Positions 46,238 through 61,200 of a DNA stretch of 64,000 nt are shown here, piece by piece. Each line of letters starts with the position of its first letter. Within the stretch, counting starts at the first letter, position 1. A program made the translations under genes and the position numbers. The stretch comes from Xestospongia bergquistia (lineage: Eukaryota; Porifera; Demospongiae; Haplosclerida; Petrosiidae). The notes under the pieces are model-generated. The model was given only the letters and a program-made list of their open reading frames with translations. It made no database searches and was not told where the DNA came from. The stretch lies in assembly GCA_963965975.1 (NCBI GenBank), contig OZ014411.1, positions 2,403,001-2,467,000 of the forward strand, read 5' to 3'.

Positions 46238-49200
46238 ATGGCAGAGCAGAACTCACCAGACAACAGTACTCCTAGTATGCCACCATCAAAAAGACCTAGA
46301 ATGAGTGAAAGTGGTAAGATGATCCACATATATTATACACCTGTTAACAGAGGAGTATAACAGTGTGTAGTGTTCTCATGAAATGGATTCCCACTAATAG
46401 GAGGGAGGATGTAGTTATAATGTCAAAGACCCAAAATATTAAATTACTAACATAATAGAAGAAGCCATGCTCTTAATTTGGTTGTGTCAGGAAGTAACAT
46501 CTCTAAAAAATTAACATTAGATCCTCCGAAGAATTTTTCTATATTAAACCATGCTATAGTTGGTATATGTTTTTGTTATTATTATATTTAGTTGATAGCT
46601 AGTAGTATAGCTTGTATAATACTTGGTTACTTAATGTTTAGAAATAATATACATTGTAAGTGTCCTCTAAATTATGTTTTAAATTCATAAATATCTTTTC
46701 AAAGTTAAAACATCTCTAATTATTTAGTGGTATCTTTAAAGGAATGTATTGATCCATTTTCCTTTATTTTCACTCTAGATATTTTAACTCCACCCACTTC
46801 TAATAATATCACCTTACAACCTGTTAATATGGGACAGCTAGGAAATCCAGACCATCTAGCCACATCCTCTTTGTATAGTAATTTGTGGACTCCACAATCT
46901 GTCATTGATACCTTAGGTCAATCAAGTTCTTCTATTATTGGGAACTCTACAATCTTTCCTAATGATGTAATTAGTACTTCAAGGTATCCTGTTCCTCCTT
47001 TACAATCATTATCTCCCTCTTTGACTCATTATGCCTCACCTGTTCCCTCTTCATCTTCTGTAATGACACATTCAACTAACATGGAAACATTCTATCAACA
47101 TATGACTAGTAGTGTGACCACACCCTCAGATGTAATAACAAGACAAATGGATTATCATAATCTACAAAATTCCCAACGTCTCTTTAATCCTAACATTACC
47201 ATGACACCTTTATCTCATTTTAATTCACCTGACATTAATCAAGATGTACATTATCATACTCCACTTCATTTAATTAATCCATACCATGTAAGTCCTAGAT
47301 TCCCTGTAGTTCAACCACTACAGGTTCATACTAACATGTTGGAATCCTCAGCTGAGATAACAACTAATTTTAGAAATTATGGAACTCCAAGAATGGTAAC
47401 TGACTTTAATTCACCTCACATGATTCCACATGTACCTCACCAGATCCCACACCATTACTTAATGAACACACCCTCTATACATCCAAGGGTTGAACTGCTG
47501 TCCCATGCTAATCAAAGTAATATGATGGCTGACTTTCCTAATACTGGCAATATACCTGAAGTATTCCTTAATAACAGACCCCCTACACTGAGCCCAGGGA
47601 CTACAGGATTACCAGTGGAACAAATGTTTCAAGAAGAAAAGGTATCATGACATCTATTAAAAATAAAGATAGTTTACATTAACAAAGAATAGTTAATATC
47701 AACTACTGATTATTACTTTATTAGTTTAACCATTCCCTTATTCCACATTTGATGAATGTTTTATTCTTTTAATAATCTCTAGACATCTTTTTCATCTAAT
47801 GTGCTATAACTTAATAATTTAAGTTAATTATACTTTACAAATTATATTGTAATTAGTTGTTGTTATTATATTATGTTAATATGATAACAAACACAAACAA
47901 ACTAACATTTATTAAGTTATTATACTAACCTATTCTTGTTATATAAACTATTAACATAATAAAATACATTATATTTATTATTACAGATATCATCAGATGA
48001 ACATCTTGAAAGAAATGAACTGACCAATATGTCTATATCACAAAGTAGTGATAGTGATTTAAACAGTTCTTATAATGAAGAGGATTTTGATCCTATGATA
48101 TTAGTAAGTATGTTATATTTGTAATGTTTTATAGGAGACCACTTATAGTATCAGTGGACTATTAATTACTTGTTATGTTGTCAATAAAAATACATGTTAC
48201 CTTGTTGTCTGTCAAAATATTGGCTCCTCCTCTTATGTACTCTAGACAACCTATTGTGTTTATAACTTAACTAGTTTATTTAGAAGTTTATTATTAAATT
48301 TAAATTTATGATAACTTAATAACAATTAATATACCAAATAAATAACTTTAGTCTTATCCACACTAATTATAGTAATTATAAATATAGTCAGTATAGACTT
48401 ACTTTAATAGTTGATATTGTATCTGATGAGATAATTACTTTTGATGTAATATGTATTTACAATATTAAGTTATTTAATATGTTATTACTAGTGTCTACTT
48501 CATAGGATATCTCCCTGTGGGTAGCAGCTGTACAAGGTAATATTGACATTGTCAAAGAAGTAATACAACATGGTACAAATGTCAATGCCAGACATAAGGT
48601 TTGTCAATATAATTATAATAATATTAGTATAATATACAAATAATATATAAAACAATATTATAGACAATAGTTAGTATGTCATTTATATTAACCACAGATT
48701 CTATAGATTATTGCTTTATAGCTCTAATATCATATATTATATATTCATTATTCTTTATAAGATTTTTATTAAGTCCCAATGATCATAGTTTTTACTATCA
48801 TTATGTAACTTATTGTAATAGTGTAATGACAAAGTCTGGAATTTTTATCCAGCACTTTAAACCAGTTACAACATGTAATGATCATCAACATTTTCTTAGG
48901 TATGTGTGATAAGTCTTTCATATCTATGGAATGTCTTGTCAATATTAATGCTGTTATTAATAAGTACTCCAATCCTTGTAAAGTGAACTATCTGTTATTT
49001 CTTTTGTCTTACATAACTGTTGTAATAACATTATACTATAATACTATTAGTTAGATTGTCTGTGTATCCATAGCAACAGATAATATATGAGGTATCATGT
49101 TTATATAGTCCAGTATGTATTATATACTTTGTATAAGTAGTGTTATGTTACTATTGTATAATTGACTGTTACTATAGTTACTACTGATATAGTAATGTAT

Positions 49201-52200
49201 CCAGTAGTCTATATATATGTATTTAATTATTAACATATTATATTGTGTCTCTTTATTAGAATAGTGGTGATAGTATAATCATAGCAGCTTGTAAGTACTT
49301 TAAAGATAATTCACATGTTGTTGAATATTTAATTGATACCGGATGTGATGTTAACCTTCAGAACAATGTGAGTTTCAATTATAATAATTTGATTATTTTT
49401 ATTGCGACAATGTCAATAGATCTTACTAAAATGAAATATTGGTGTTCTGTTAAACAGAAATGCTATGACAATAAATATTAGGTGTTCCCAACATTTAATG
49501 AGTTATTGTTATAGACTTGTGTAGTTGTTAATGGTCTTAATTAACCTTGAGCATGTAGTAGATAAATCATGTAGTTACCTCTTGAAAGAAATTTCAGACT
49601 GCCACAAAAGGCAATATTGTGCATTTGTGTCCTCATACCCAGGCATTCAACAAAAGGAAGGAGCACCTGGCAATTACTACTTTTGCATGCATGTAATTTC
49701 CATAGATATGTTGAAAAATAGTATACTCTACGAGTCCTTTATCAGCTATGACACAATTGTTTTTTAGCCACAATGTTCAACTACCTACAATAGCTACCTA
49801 TAGTGCTAATAGTAACTTCTCAGATGCTCTACTCTACACTTAAAAGAAACTATGAAGAGCAGATTTATCTTATTAAAAAGATCATGTGTTATCCATTGAA
49901 GCTTGAATGTCTCTAGGTCTGCAATAAACTTATCAAGAGACACAATTTAATCTTTGCACTTGATATAGAGACCATCATCTCTAGAAATGGATACATCTAT
50001 TGGAGTGGTTATTTGTGAAGTTCTTTCATTTTGAATCTCAATTGCACTGAGTGAGTAAATCACTCCTTTTGTATGCACTAAATATCTGTAAGCTTGATTG
50101 TTTGAAGCCATGCTTAAACTTGTGTAGTAAATAACATCATCAATATAAACCCAGCCTATTGATTTGTCCCAAATCCATTGTTTAAGATGTTGTAATTATG
50201 ATGTCATTATATTGCATAAAATTACAATAATTACACACATGCACAAGTAGTAGTACCAAGTGTTCGTTCCTTTTACCAAATGCCTGGGTACAAGGCTAGG
50301 AGCATTTGCTTCTGATAACTGTCTTGGCTTCATCAGCATGTCATATCAACTCCATGCATCCAGTTATATACGAATGTCCACATGACACATGAATTTTGTG
50401 AGAAAAAAAGGCATTAGTAGAAAATCACATTAATTCCAAGACAAAAAAGTAACATTCCTGGTCATGCAATTGTTTCATTTATAAACATTTGAAATAATAA
50501 GATTAAATAATCTACTACATGTTCTAACATAATTATAACTATCCTTCTATTACTAGTATACCATATCCTTTCCACATAAAAATACACAAACAAGTTTGTT
50601 ATATTAACCATTCCTAAGAGTTGTCAAATTATAATAATCACAATGTTTTTTCACGAGGTCATATGATCACTACTGTCCCACTGATAATACTGTGACCAAT
50701 AATTTAAAGCAGACTGCCATTTGACTAGGGGGTGGGGGGGAGGGTGACAGTCTGGGGTTGTGACTAGATGTTAGGATTTTTTTATATATAAAACAGTATG
50801 ACGTCATTTTATCAATTCCATGCTCCTTGTCAGCACTTTAGTATCATATATATACTTTAAACTTCTATGATATTATTTGACATTAGTAGACATACTAGTA
50901 TAATATATAGTGAGATAGTGTTCACATAGTTAATTCAATATGTTTATCATATGATAATTTGTCTACTATTATCAGAACAAGGATACTGCACTTCATTGGG
51001 CCTCATATAATGGAAACATTAATTGTATAAAACTATTATTGAAAGGAGAAGCTAATGTTAATTTGAAAAATAAGGTTAGATTTATACAAAATAATAAAAC
51101 TTTTTTGGTACATTAACAATCAGTATCTTAAAATACTTACTATTTGTAATTGTACTTATGAACATGTGTGTACAACATTCTAGAGAATATACTACTTTTA
51201 TGATCACCTTGTCTATACTGTCAGTTTGTCTATTTCAATTTTGTTAATTGATTAATATATTTAACTCTAGTTCATTAAATACTAATTATAATAAATTATG
51301 ATATAGTAGTAATCAGTATATACAAAGTGTATATATAATAATGATTATAATATATCATTATTATAATAAAACTTTTAGTTCTCCTCTTTGTATAATTGTT
51401 ATTAAGTCTTACTATAAAATGTCCTACTTGTATTATGAAAATTACTTTACATTTATTCTTTTAGTATGGATGTCGACCTCTTTTATATGCTTATTTATGT
51501 GAAAAACAATCTAAAGAAGATACTATAGAGGCACTGATGAAAGGTTGTCCTGCAGATATTGAAGAGATATATACTGTAAGTATCAATGACTATATATGAC
51601 AAATATTTGTATATTGTTAACAAAAATTAGTCATAAAATAAAGTCAAGTTGTCATAATTATGAAGTCAATGTGATATAGTTTGTACAAGTGGGTATTGTT
51701 TATATCTTATAAGTGTGCTGTTTGTTTTAACTGTCTATTATTGATACATGTATCTGTCTTTGTCTCTTTAATATTAATAATTTAACAACTTGTACATGTA
51801 GGTATGTCTTATGTATATAATAAATTATTTAGTTATTAACATACTGTAGATCAGGAAAGTTTCATTGTTTAAAAAACTTCAAACATTGAGCGATGTATGA
51901 AAATTAAACACAATAATGTTATTACACATTGAAATATTTATGATATGTAGTGCAGCTGTCACATAAAATTTTCAAGTGTACACAACTAACTTGACTAAGG
52001 TGGGTCTTTTGAGATATCTGAAACTTACATATGATCCAAAAGGTTCTATCATCCTCCATACAGCCATAAGCAATTGTTCAGGCAAATGAGGGAGTTAGGA
52101 GGGTCATGAAAAGCGTGTCAAGAAAATGTGGACCTTATCAGCTGTATAGTTCAGACATAAGAGCTAAAGTTGGCAAATACACTAGTTATTTGCTGCCTTG

Positions 52201-55200
52201 CATTTCTCTTTCATACATGGCACCCTTGAATAAAATAATCTATAGTATACTCTTCTATGGTGCTTAACGTGTTGCAGGTCACAAAATTTAGGGGTTAATA
52301 AACTTTTGTACACTCCTCTTGTGCCCACATGTTAACATGTTAATTTTTACATGAAACTTTTTAATATGTTAATTTATATATGAAACTTTTATAACACAAA
52401 AGTTTCTCAATCTACAGTAGTCATTTGAACATTATTTGTATAGATTGTATCATATGAGGAAAATGGAGGAATAATTGAAAAAACAAAATAAAATATAATA
52501 TATATATTGTATAAATAAAAGGACACACCCACAACCTTCACATGATATTCACTTCCACAAAGTATATCTAACCAAATTATGTTATTAACATATTATATCC
52601 AAAACAATAGTTTTATTTAATGTCAATTAACAATAATATTGAAGCATTAATTACACTTATTTGCAAAGCTATCCTATAATGATATCACATTTTTGATCCA
52701 TTAGACCACACCCAATTCATTAATTATAATACTATCATAACACATTATACTTATCAATACCAGTTATACACAAAGTTAATATGTTCAATCCTCTCCAATA
52801 TATCATCCATTGATCTCTAGTATATGGTAGTTATGATCACATAGTAATATAATATAGTGTATTATACTCTAGTTGATTTGTTTATATAATTTATTACTGA
52901 CATAACAAGTATACATGTTATGTAATTATATGAACTAGATTAGTGATATAATTAAAATAGACTAATCATTAAAATATATTAGTTGTGATAATACTCAATG
53001 AAATATAGTATTTAGTGATACAACTAAGATTGTTTAGTTTGTATTACATACATAATATAATCAATTAATTATCTTGTATTTCTCTATATTATAGGAATAC
53101 CAATTATTGACAGCTGCTGAGAATAATGATGTTGATAATTTAAAGAAAATGTTGGCAGCTGATATTAATATCAATATTGGCAATATTGTGAGTCAATTTA
53201 TTCATACAAATATTTGTCTTGTTGTTGTAACTTTATATGTTAAAGGTGTTATATGTCATAATGTCCTTAATAGTAGTGATGTATTTTCTATCTAGAACAT
53301 TCTATACCATATGGCACTAAATTTTGAGGCACAATTGTTTTGATAATTGTCTAAATAAGCTTTTTGTAAAGTAAATTTCATAGGATCAATGGATTAACAT
53401 AATTATGATATACCACACCCATATTATTACATGTTACTTCATATGTACTTAGCTAATCTAGAAAAGATTGAGAATATCTGGCAGAAAAAAGAGGAAAATT
53501 CATAAAACCATGAAAAACTATTTACCTTAAAATTTTAGTGCTACCATTATTAGTAAGACTTGAGAGATACAAATTATTATCATTATAGAGAGTAATTGTT
53601 AGCTGGCTACTTCCTTTCTTTACTCACTTTTAAAGATTGCCTTATAGAATGACTTCATTAACATTGTATTAATCAAGAAATAATATATTAAATGACATGA
53701 AAGAATCTGTTAGTAATCTAGTAAATTATTCTTATAGAACAGTCATATTATATATATTTGTACTCCAGCTGTTTAGACCACATAGTAGAGGTAAATAGAT
53801 AGAGTGTAGCTCCAAATTTTGTTATATATTTCTAACTGCTCAGATAAAGTTTAATATGAAAGAAAACTTGACCATTACATTGTACAACTGTTGTTGTTTG
53901 CTCTAAGAGATTTGTTGATCATTATATTAGTGATAGTGGTAATTATAAAACCAATATAAATTTAGTTAGTATGTATTTTATATTACAGCTGTTGTCATAT
54001 ACTGTATATGTTTATTTAGTGTTATGTTTAAATGTTATATACTCAATAGATATATATTGTACCTTTGTACATGAGTTATGTAACAAGTTATAACAAGATA
54101 TATTATCATAATAATATGACATATAAACTGATATACCAATATTATAATACATGACATTAGTATTAATGATTGTTAAGTACTTTATATATTATAACAATAA
54201 TTATAGTAATGTTTTGATATAATTAACTATATCCATTAATACATGTAGTTATTATATCATCACATGATTTTATTATTTGTTTTTAGGGTGGATTGACTGC
54301 TCTCCATTTTGCTGTTTGTAATGACAATATTGATATGACAAGTGTTCTGTTAAAGGTTCCTAATATTGAAATCAATGCTAAAGATATTGTAAGCCTCCCA
54401 AGTTTACTTCTATATCAATATATTATACATAATCATAATTATCATAGATTTAACAAGGATAGTTTATGACCTTGTACATTTTTATATATAAACTAACTAT
54501 ATAGTATATAAAGGAGTTTAATATGTACAACCTGTTATTATGATATATGTCCTTAAGGTTTTCCATGTACATGGTTAGAGTTTATCCCACCCACATTGCT
54601 AGCCTTGTTTACAATAAATCATTGATAAGTTCATTAACAATATTACATTGAGTGTTATATCTGTTAGTGTATTGACAATGTACTATAACTTATAATGTCA
54701 CAATATGTATTTTTTACATAAAATAATGATCACTATATCAAATAGTTTGTTTTCTCAGTTGTTATACATTTGACTACAACTGTCAGTGTTATATATCTCC
54801 ATAATATTAATGTAGATAACAATACCATTACCAACTATAGAAGTACACACTTCTTACATATATATATATATTGTCAGATCATAACCATATCAATTATGAT
54901 AACAATGATTAATGTTAGTGTTACTAATAAGTCTAGTAAACAGAGAGTTTTCAATAATATCTTTATTAACCACTGGAGACCAAATTAATAGAGTACATAG
55001 CTGAGACAATGAATTACTTGTTGTAATCACTGTTCAATGGAGAAGCTATTTATTTTTTCTGTCTATTTATGTATGTCATGTTTTGTAATGCTTGTCATAA
55101 CCTGTAACCACAAAATGTCTTTCATAGATGAGACTACAGTAGTCCCTGTTTTGAGAGACCACCCTCATATCCAACAAAAAGTGGTCTCCCAAAAGAGGCG

Positions 55201-58200
55201 GTCTTCCATTAGAGGTTGGTGGGGTAATGGGTTGGTACCCACACCAAGCTCTTGTGCAACACCATGACAAGATTTGCCAAGATCAATTTTTTTCAAAACA
55301 GCTACCCTCTCATCTAAAGTCAAAGTTTTTCTTTTCCTAGACATTTCTGGTTGGTATTTCTACAGCTGCAAGTCACATGATAATACAGCTGCAATTATGT
55401 GTATGCATTGATTTTACATTCAATTTACACTTCTAATAGTCTTAAAAATGCACGATATTAGTAGTCTCTGGTCTTATAAAAGAGGTGGTCTTTGACTAGA
55501 GGTGGTTTTGTATTGCAATGCATTGGTACACGCAAATTGTGGTCTCTCTAAAGAGGTGGTCTTTAATCGGAGTGATCTCTCAAAAGAGGGACTACTGTAC
55601 ATATAATAATAGGTCTGTTCAGATTACTAAGGAAACAAAAGGATCAGATAAGCTAGGATATATACTGATTACTGAAAAAAGCTGTATATACTAATAGCTA
55701 AGAAACAACTACTTAATTGACTAGTGGACTAACTTGTCTTATAATTGAATTCCTGTTAGTGTCTCTGGTTTATAAGTATAGACTCCATAGTTTATTACAT
55801 TGTTTTTGAATGTTACTACTTTAGAGTTAAGTTATAGTAACTTGTTATATGACTCTACTCAATATTTCAGACTATTTACTGATAATTCTTCTGATAATGA
55901 TTTATGTTATATCAACAATATCTATGTATATGGAATAGATGTCTCTTGTTCTTGTAACTTTATATGTTAAAGATGTTATATGTCATAATGTCCTTAATAG
56001 TATTGATGTATTTTCTATCTAGAACATTCTATACCATATGGCACTAAATTTTGAGGCACAATTGTTTTGATAATTGTCTAAATAAGCTTTTTACAAAGTA
56101 AATTTGATAGGATCAATGGATTAACATAATTATGATATACCACACCCATATTATTACATGTTACTTCATATGTACTTAGCTAATCTAGAAAAGATTGAGA
56201 ATGTCTGGCAGAAAAAAGAGGAAAATTCATAAAACCATGAAAAACTATTTACCTTAAATTTTAGTGCTATTGAGTATTAGGAAGACTTGAGAGATACAAA
56301 TTATTATCATTATAGAAAGTAATTCTTAGCTGGGTACTTCCTTTTTTTACTCACTTTTAAGGATTGCCATATAGAATGACTTCATTAACATTACATTAAT
56401 CAAGAAATAATATATTAAATGACATTAAAGAATCTGTTAGTAATCTAGTAAATTATTCTTATAGAACAGTCATATTATATATATTTGTACTCCAGCTGTT
56501 TAGACCACATAGTAGAGGTAAATAGATAGAGTGTAGCTCCAAATTTTGTTATATATTTCTAACTGCTCAGATAAAGCTTAATATCGAAGAAAACTTGACT
56601 ATTACATTGTACAACTGTTATTGTTTGCTATAAGAGATTTGTTGATCATTTATTAGTGATAGTGGTAATTATAAAACCAATATAAATTTAGTTAGTATGT
56701 ATTTTATATTACAGCTGTTGTCATATACTGTATATGTTTATTTAGTGTTATGTTTAAATGTTATATACTCAATAGATATATCTTGTACCTTTGTACATGA
56801 GTTATGTAACAAGTTATAACAAGATATATTATCATAATAATATGACATATAAATTGATATATTAATATTATAATACATGACATTAGTATTAATGATTGTT
56901 AAGTACTTTATATATTATAACAATGTAGTAATGTTTTGATATAATTAACTATATCCATTAATACATGTAGTTATTATATCATCACATGATTTTATTATTT
57001 GTTTTTAGGGTGGAATGACTGCTCTCCATTTAGCTGCTGTAAACAACAGTATTGATATGACAAGTGTTCTGTTAAAGATCCCTAATATTGAAATCAATGC
57101 TAAAGATAATGTAAGTCTCCCAAGTTTACTTCTATATCAATATATTATACATAATCATAATTATCATAGATTTAACAAGGATAGTTTATGACCTTGTACA
57201 TTTTTATATATAAACTAACTATATAGTATATAAAGGACTTTAATATGTACAACCTGTTATTATGATATATGTCCTTAAGGTTTTCCATGTACATTGTTAG
57301 AGTTTATCCCACCCACATTGCTAGCCTTGTTTACAATAAATCATTGATAAGTTCATTAACAATATTACATTGAGTGTTATATCTGTTAGTATATTGACAA
57401 TGTACTATAACTTATAACGTCACAATATGTATTGTTTATATAAAATAATGATCACTATATCAAATAGTTTGTTTTCTCAGTTGTTATACATTTGACTACA
57501 ACTGTCAGTGTTATATATCTTCATAATATTAATGTAGATAACAATACCATTACCAACTATAGAAGTACACACTTCTTACATATACATATATATTGTCAGA
57601 TCATAACCATATCAATTATGATAACAATGATTAATGTTAGTGTTACTAATAAGTCTAGTAAACAGAGAGTTTTCAATAATATCTTTATTAACCACTGGAG
57701 ACCAAATTAATAGAGTACATAGCTGAGACAATGAATTACTTGTTGTAATCACTGTTCAATGGAGAAGCTATTTATTTTTTCTGTCTATTTATGTATGTCA
57801 TGTTTTGTAATGCTTCTCATAACCTGTAACAACAAAATGTGTTTCATAGATGAGACTACTGTAGTACCTCTTTTGAGAGACCACCCTTATTCATATCCAA
57901 CAAAAAGTGATCTCTCGAAAGAGGTGGTCTTCTACTAGAGGTGGGTGGGGTAATGGGTTGGTACCCACACCAAGCTCTTGTGCAACACCATGACAAGATT
58001 TGCCAAGATCAATTTTTTTCAAAACAGCTACCTTCTCTTCTAAAGTCAAACTTTCATTTCCTAGACATTTCTGGTTTGTAGTTCTACAGCTGCAAGTTAC
58101 ATGATAATACAGCTGCAATTATGTGCATGTATTGAATTTTACATTCAATTTACACTTTAATGGTCTTAAAAATGTACGATATTAGTAGTCTCTGGTCTCA

Positions 58201-61200
58201 CAAAAGAGGTGGTCTTTGACTAGAGGTGGTTTTGTATTACAATGCATTGGTACACGCAAATTGTGGTCTCTCTAAAGAGGTGGTCTTTCACGGGAGTGGT
58301 CTCTCAAAAGAGGGACTACTGTACATATAATAATAGGTCTGTTCAGTTGTCTAGCTACTAAGGAAACAAAAGGATCAGATAAGCTAGGATATGCCCTGGT
58401 TACTGAAAAAAGCTGTATATACTAATAGCTAAGAAACAACTACTCAATTGACTAGTGGACTTACTTGTCTTATAATTGAATTCTGTTAGTGTCTCTGGTT
58501 TATAAGTATAGACTCCATAGTTTATTACATTGCCTTTGAATGTTACTACTTTAGAGTTAACTTATAGTAACTTGTTATATGACTCTACACAATATTTCAG
58601 ATTATTTACTGATAATTCTTCTGATAATGATTTATGTTATATCAACAATATCTATGTATATGGAATAGATGTCTCTTGTTCTTGTAACTTCATATGTTAA
58701 AGATGTTATATGTCATAATGTCCTTACTAGTAGTGATGTATTTTCTATCTAGAACATTCTATACCATATGGCACTAAATTTTGAGGCACAATTGTTTTGA
58801 TAATTGTCTAAATAAGCTTTTTGCAAAGTAAATTTTATAGGATCAATAGATTAACATAATTATGATATGCCACACCCATATTCTTCCGTGTTAAAAATAA
58901 AAATAATAAAAATTAAAAAAAATTGATATATCAATATTATAATACATGATATTAGTATTAATGATTGTTAAGTACATATTATAACAATGTAGTAATGTTT
59001 TGATATAATTAACTATATCCATTAATACATGTAGTTATTATATCATCACATGATTTTATTATTTGTTTTTAGGATGGAATGACTGCTCTCCATTTTGCTG
59101 TTGATAATGACAATATTGATATGACAAGTGTTCTGTTAAAGGTTCCTAATATTGATGTCAATGCTAAAGATGATGTAAGTCTCCCAAGTTTACTTCTATA
59201 TTGATATATTATACATAATCATAATTATCATAGATTTAACAAAGGATAGTTTATGACCTTGTACATTTTTATATATAAACTAACTATATGTAACCTAATT
59301 TGCTAAAAGGGACCACTTCTGTCAAATAAATAATCTCAGTATGGACAGAAAAAGTGATGATTTCAACATTTTTGGGAATTTGAGTTAAACCTGACAATCA
59401 TTTTGAAGCATCTATAAAGCCAAAGTTCTTTCTAGATTAGCACGTAGAAGTATTTGTGTTCTCATATATTAGTGTACGGTATGTGGGGGTGGAACATTAA
59501 ATTCAACTTTTCTCAAAATTAATTTTTGGTAGTAACCACTGTATTTCTGTTTATATCTTGTTTCTTTAGCAACACATACATCTATCCAAGGTATCAAACA
59601 ATTCAACATTATCTATACTTTAAAATGGTATGAAAATGTGAAAATGACAGAAATGACTCAAGTGGTCCCTTTTTTTGCATATCCGGTCACATATAGTATA
59701 TAAAGGACTTTAATATGTACAACCTGTTATTATGATATATGTCCTTAAGGTTTTCCATGTACATTGTTAGAGTTTATCCCACCCACATTGCTAGTCTTGT
59801 TTACAATAAATCATTGATAAGTTCATTTTCTTTACTTACAATTAACAATATTATATTAAGTTTCAAACTATTTACTGATGATTGTTCTCACTTTATACCA
59901 CAAACATAAAGTTTATGTTATATTAATAATAGCTATGTATATAAAATAGGTGTGTCTTGTACTTGTAACTTTATAAGTTAAAGATGTTATGTGTTCATAT
60001 TACTAGTGTATAAGTATGATATACTAAAATGTTATTGATGTCCTTTGTAGTGACATATTTCCTATCTAGAACATTCATATCATATAGTACTAAATATTTG
60101 AGGGACAATGTGAATTGTCTTATATGAGCATTTTGTAAAGTAAATGGATTAACATAATTATGATATGCCACACCCATTTCCTCACATGTTACTTCACATG
60201 TACTTAGCTAGTCCAGAAAACTAAAGAATATATTAGAACTTCAAATCATAATATCTTACTGTTGCTATCACATCCTATTCTGCTTGTCAATCTTTGTGTT
60301 TCTCCTTTGCTTTGATGTAATTGTTCCTCTTTGCTTGTTTATACTATCTATAGTTTATGTGGTACTTCAATGTCTACATTACATCTTTAAGGTGGTGATA
60401 TGGTGTTGTTAATGATATTCATAGCTTAACTTTTTCTATATAATTTCTATATATTTTCTACATTATATCAGTGGTCTTCAACATTATATTAATATAGTTA
60501 GTATAATTCTTAACCTCTTGATAGTGACATATAGCATTGAAGTAATATTTAGTTGTATTTTTGACCTTTTTATTTCAAAAGTAATATCATACTTTATTAC
60601 TACTTGCTTGATACCATACAGTGTCAAATTGTGACATTTGCTCCATTTATTCCTTTTAATGTCTCTTTACCTTATATGTTTACCTATATCACTATACTAT
60701 ATTATGATGATGTTGTTAACATTGTCTCCTCCTATAATACAATTATTAAATAATATTGTAAACATCTTTAAAGAGATGTTAACTATTACAATATGTGTGT
60801 GTAATACTTAGCATTGTCCACAAAGTGTAGAAGTATTGGTGTTGCTTATATTGTTCATGGTATTACCAGCAGTACAAGAAATCAGTGCTATATTGAATAA
60901 ACATGACTAATGAAAACTACAGAGTACTGTTAATTAAGTACAATTTCAACTGAATACTAAAACATAAGAACATTTTGGGAATAGTAAGATGTCTTCCTTG
61001 GTACACTCTGACCACACCCAATTAAACTATTTATTCCAATAGGATGTTTATTTTCACAACCATACATCTGGTGTTTATTCAATGCAAAAATTTATTCAAT
61101 GTAGACATTTCCTTAATGAAGTATTGTGTATCTATACTCCAGTTATTAGACCACTTAGTAGATATAGTAAAATCTACTAGTGGACTCTTGAAGTGTCACT

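Larger units (their letters stand above)
53215..60230. repeat. Tandem intron-exon duplication in the ROCO gene
   Basis: Unit A (about 53215-55930) and unit B (about 55941-58670) are nearly identical over 2.7 kb, each with one ankyrin exon (54287-54388, 57009-57110) and one Tigger-like element. Unit C (about 58677-59870) has lost an internal segment near 58887 and the Tigger element, keeps its ankyrin exon (59073-59174) and has gained a MITE. A fourth, degenerate start is seen at about 59945-60230 (same AACATTC..ATATCATATAGTACTAAAT landmark) without an exon. Confidence 0.92.

Noticed and set aside
54770..54988. Two nearly identical 72-codon open frames (also 57492-57710)
   Set aside because: They are the same intron sequence copied in units A and B. 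Similarity comes from the duplication, and no domain or codon bias is seen.
55037..55267. Open frames on both strands across the first Tigger-like element
   Set aside because: They run across the transposon terminal repeat; only a short helix-turn-helix remnant on the minus strand is meaningful.
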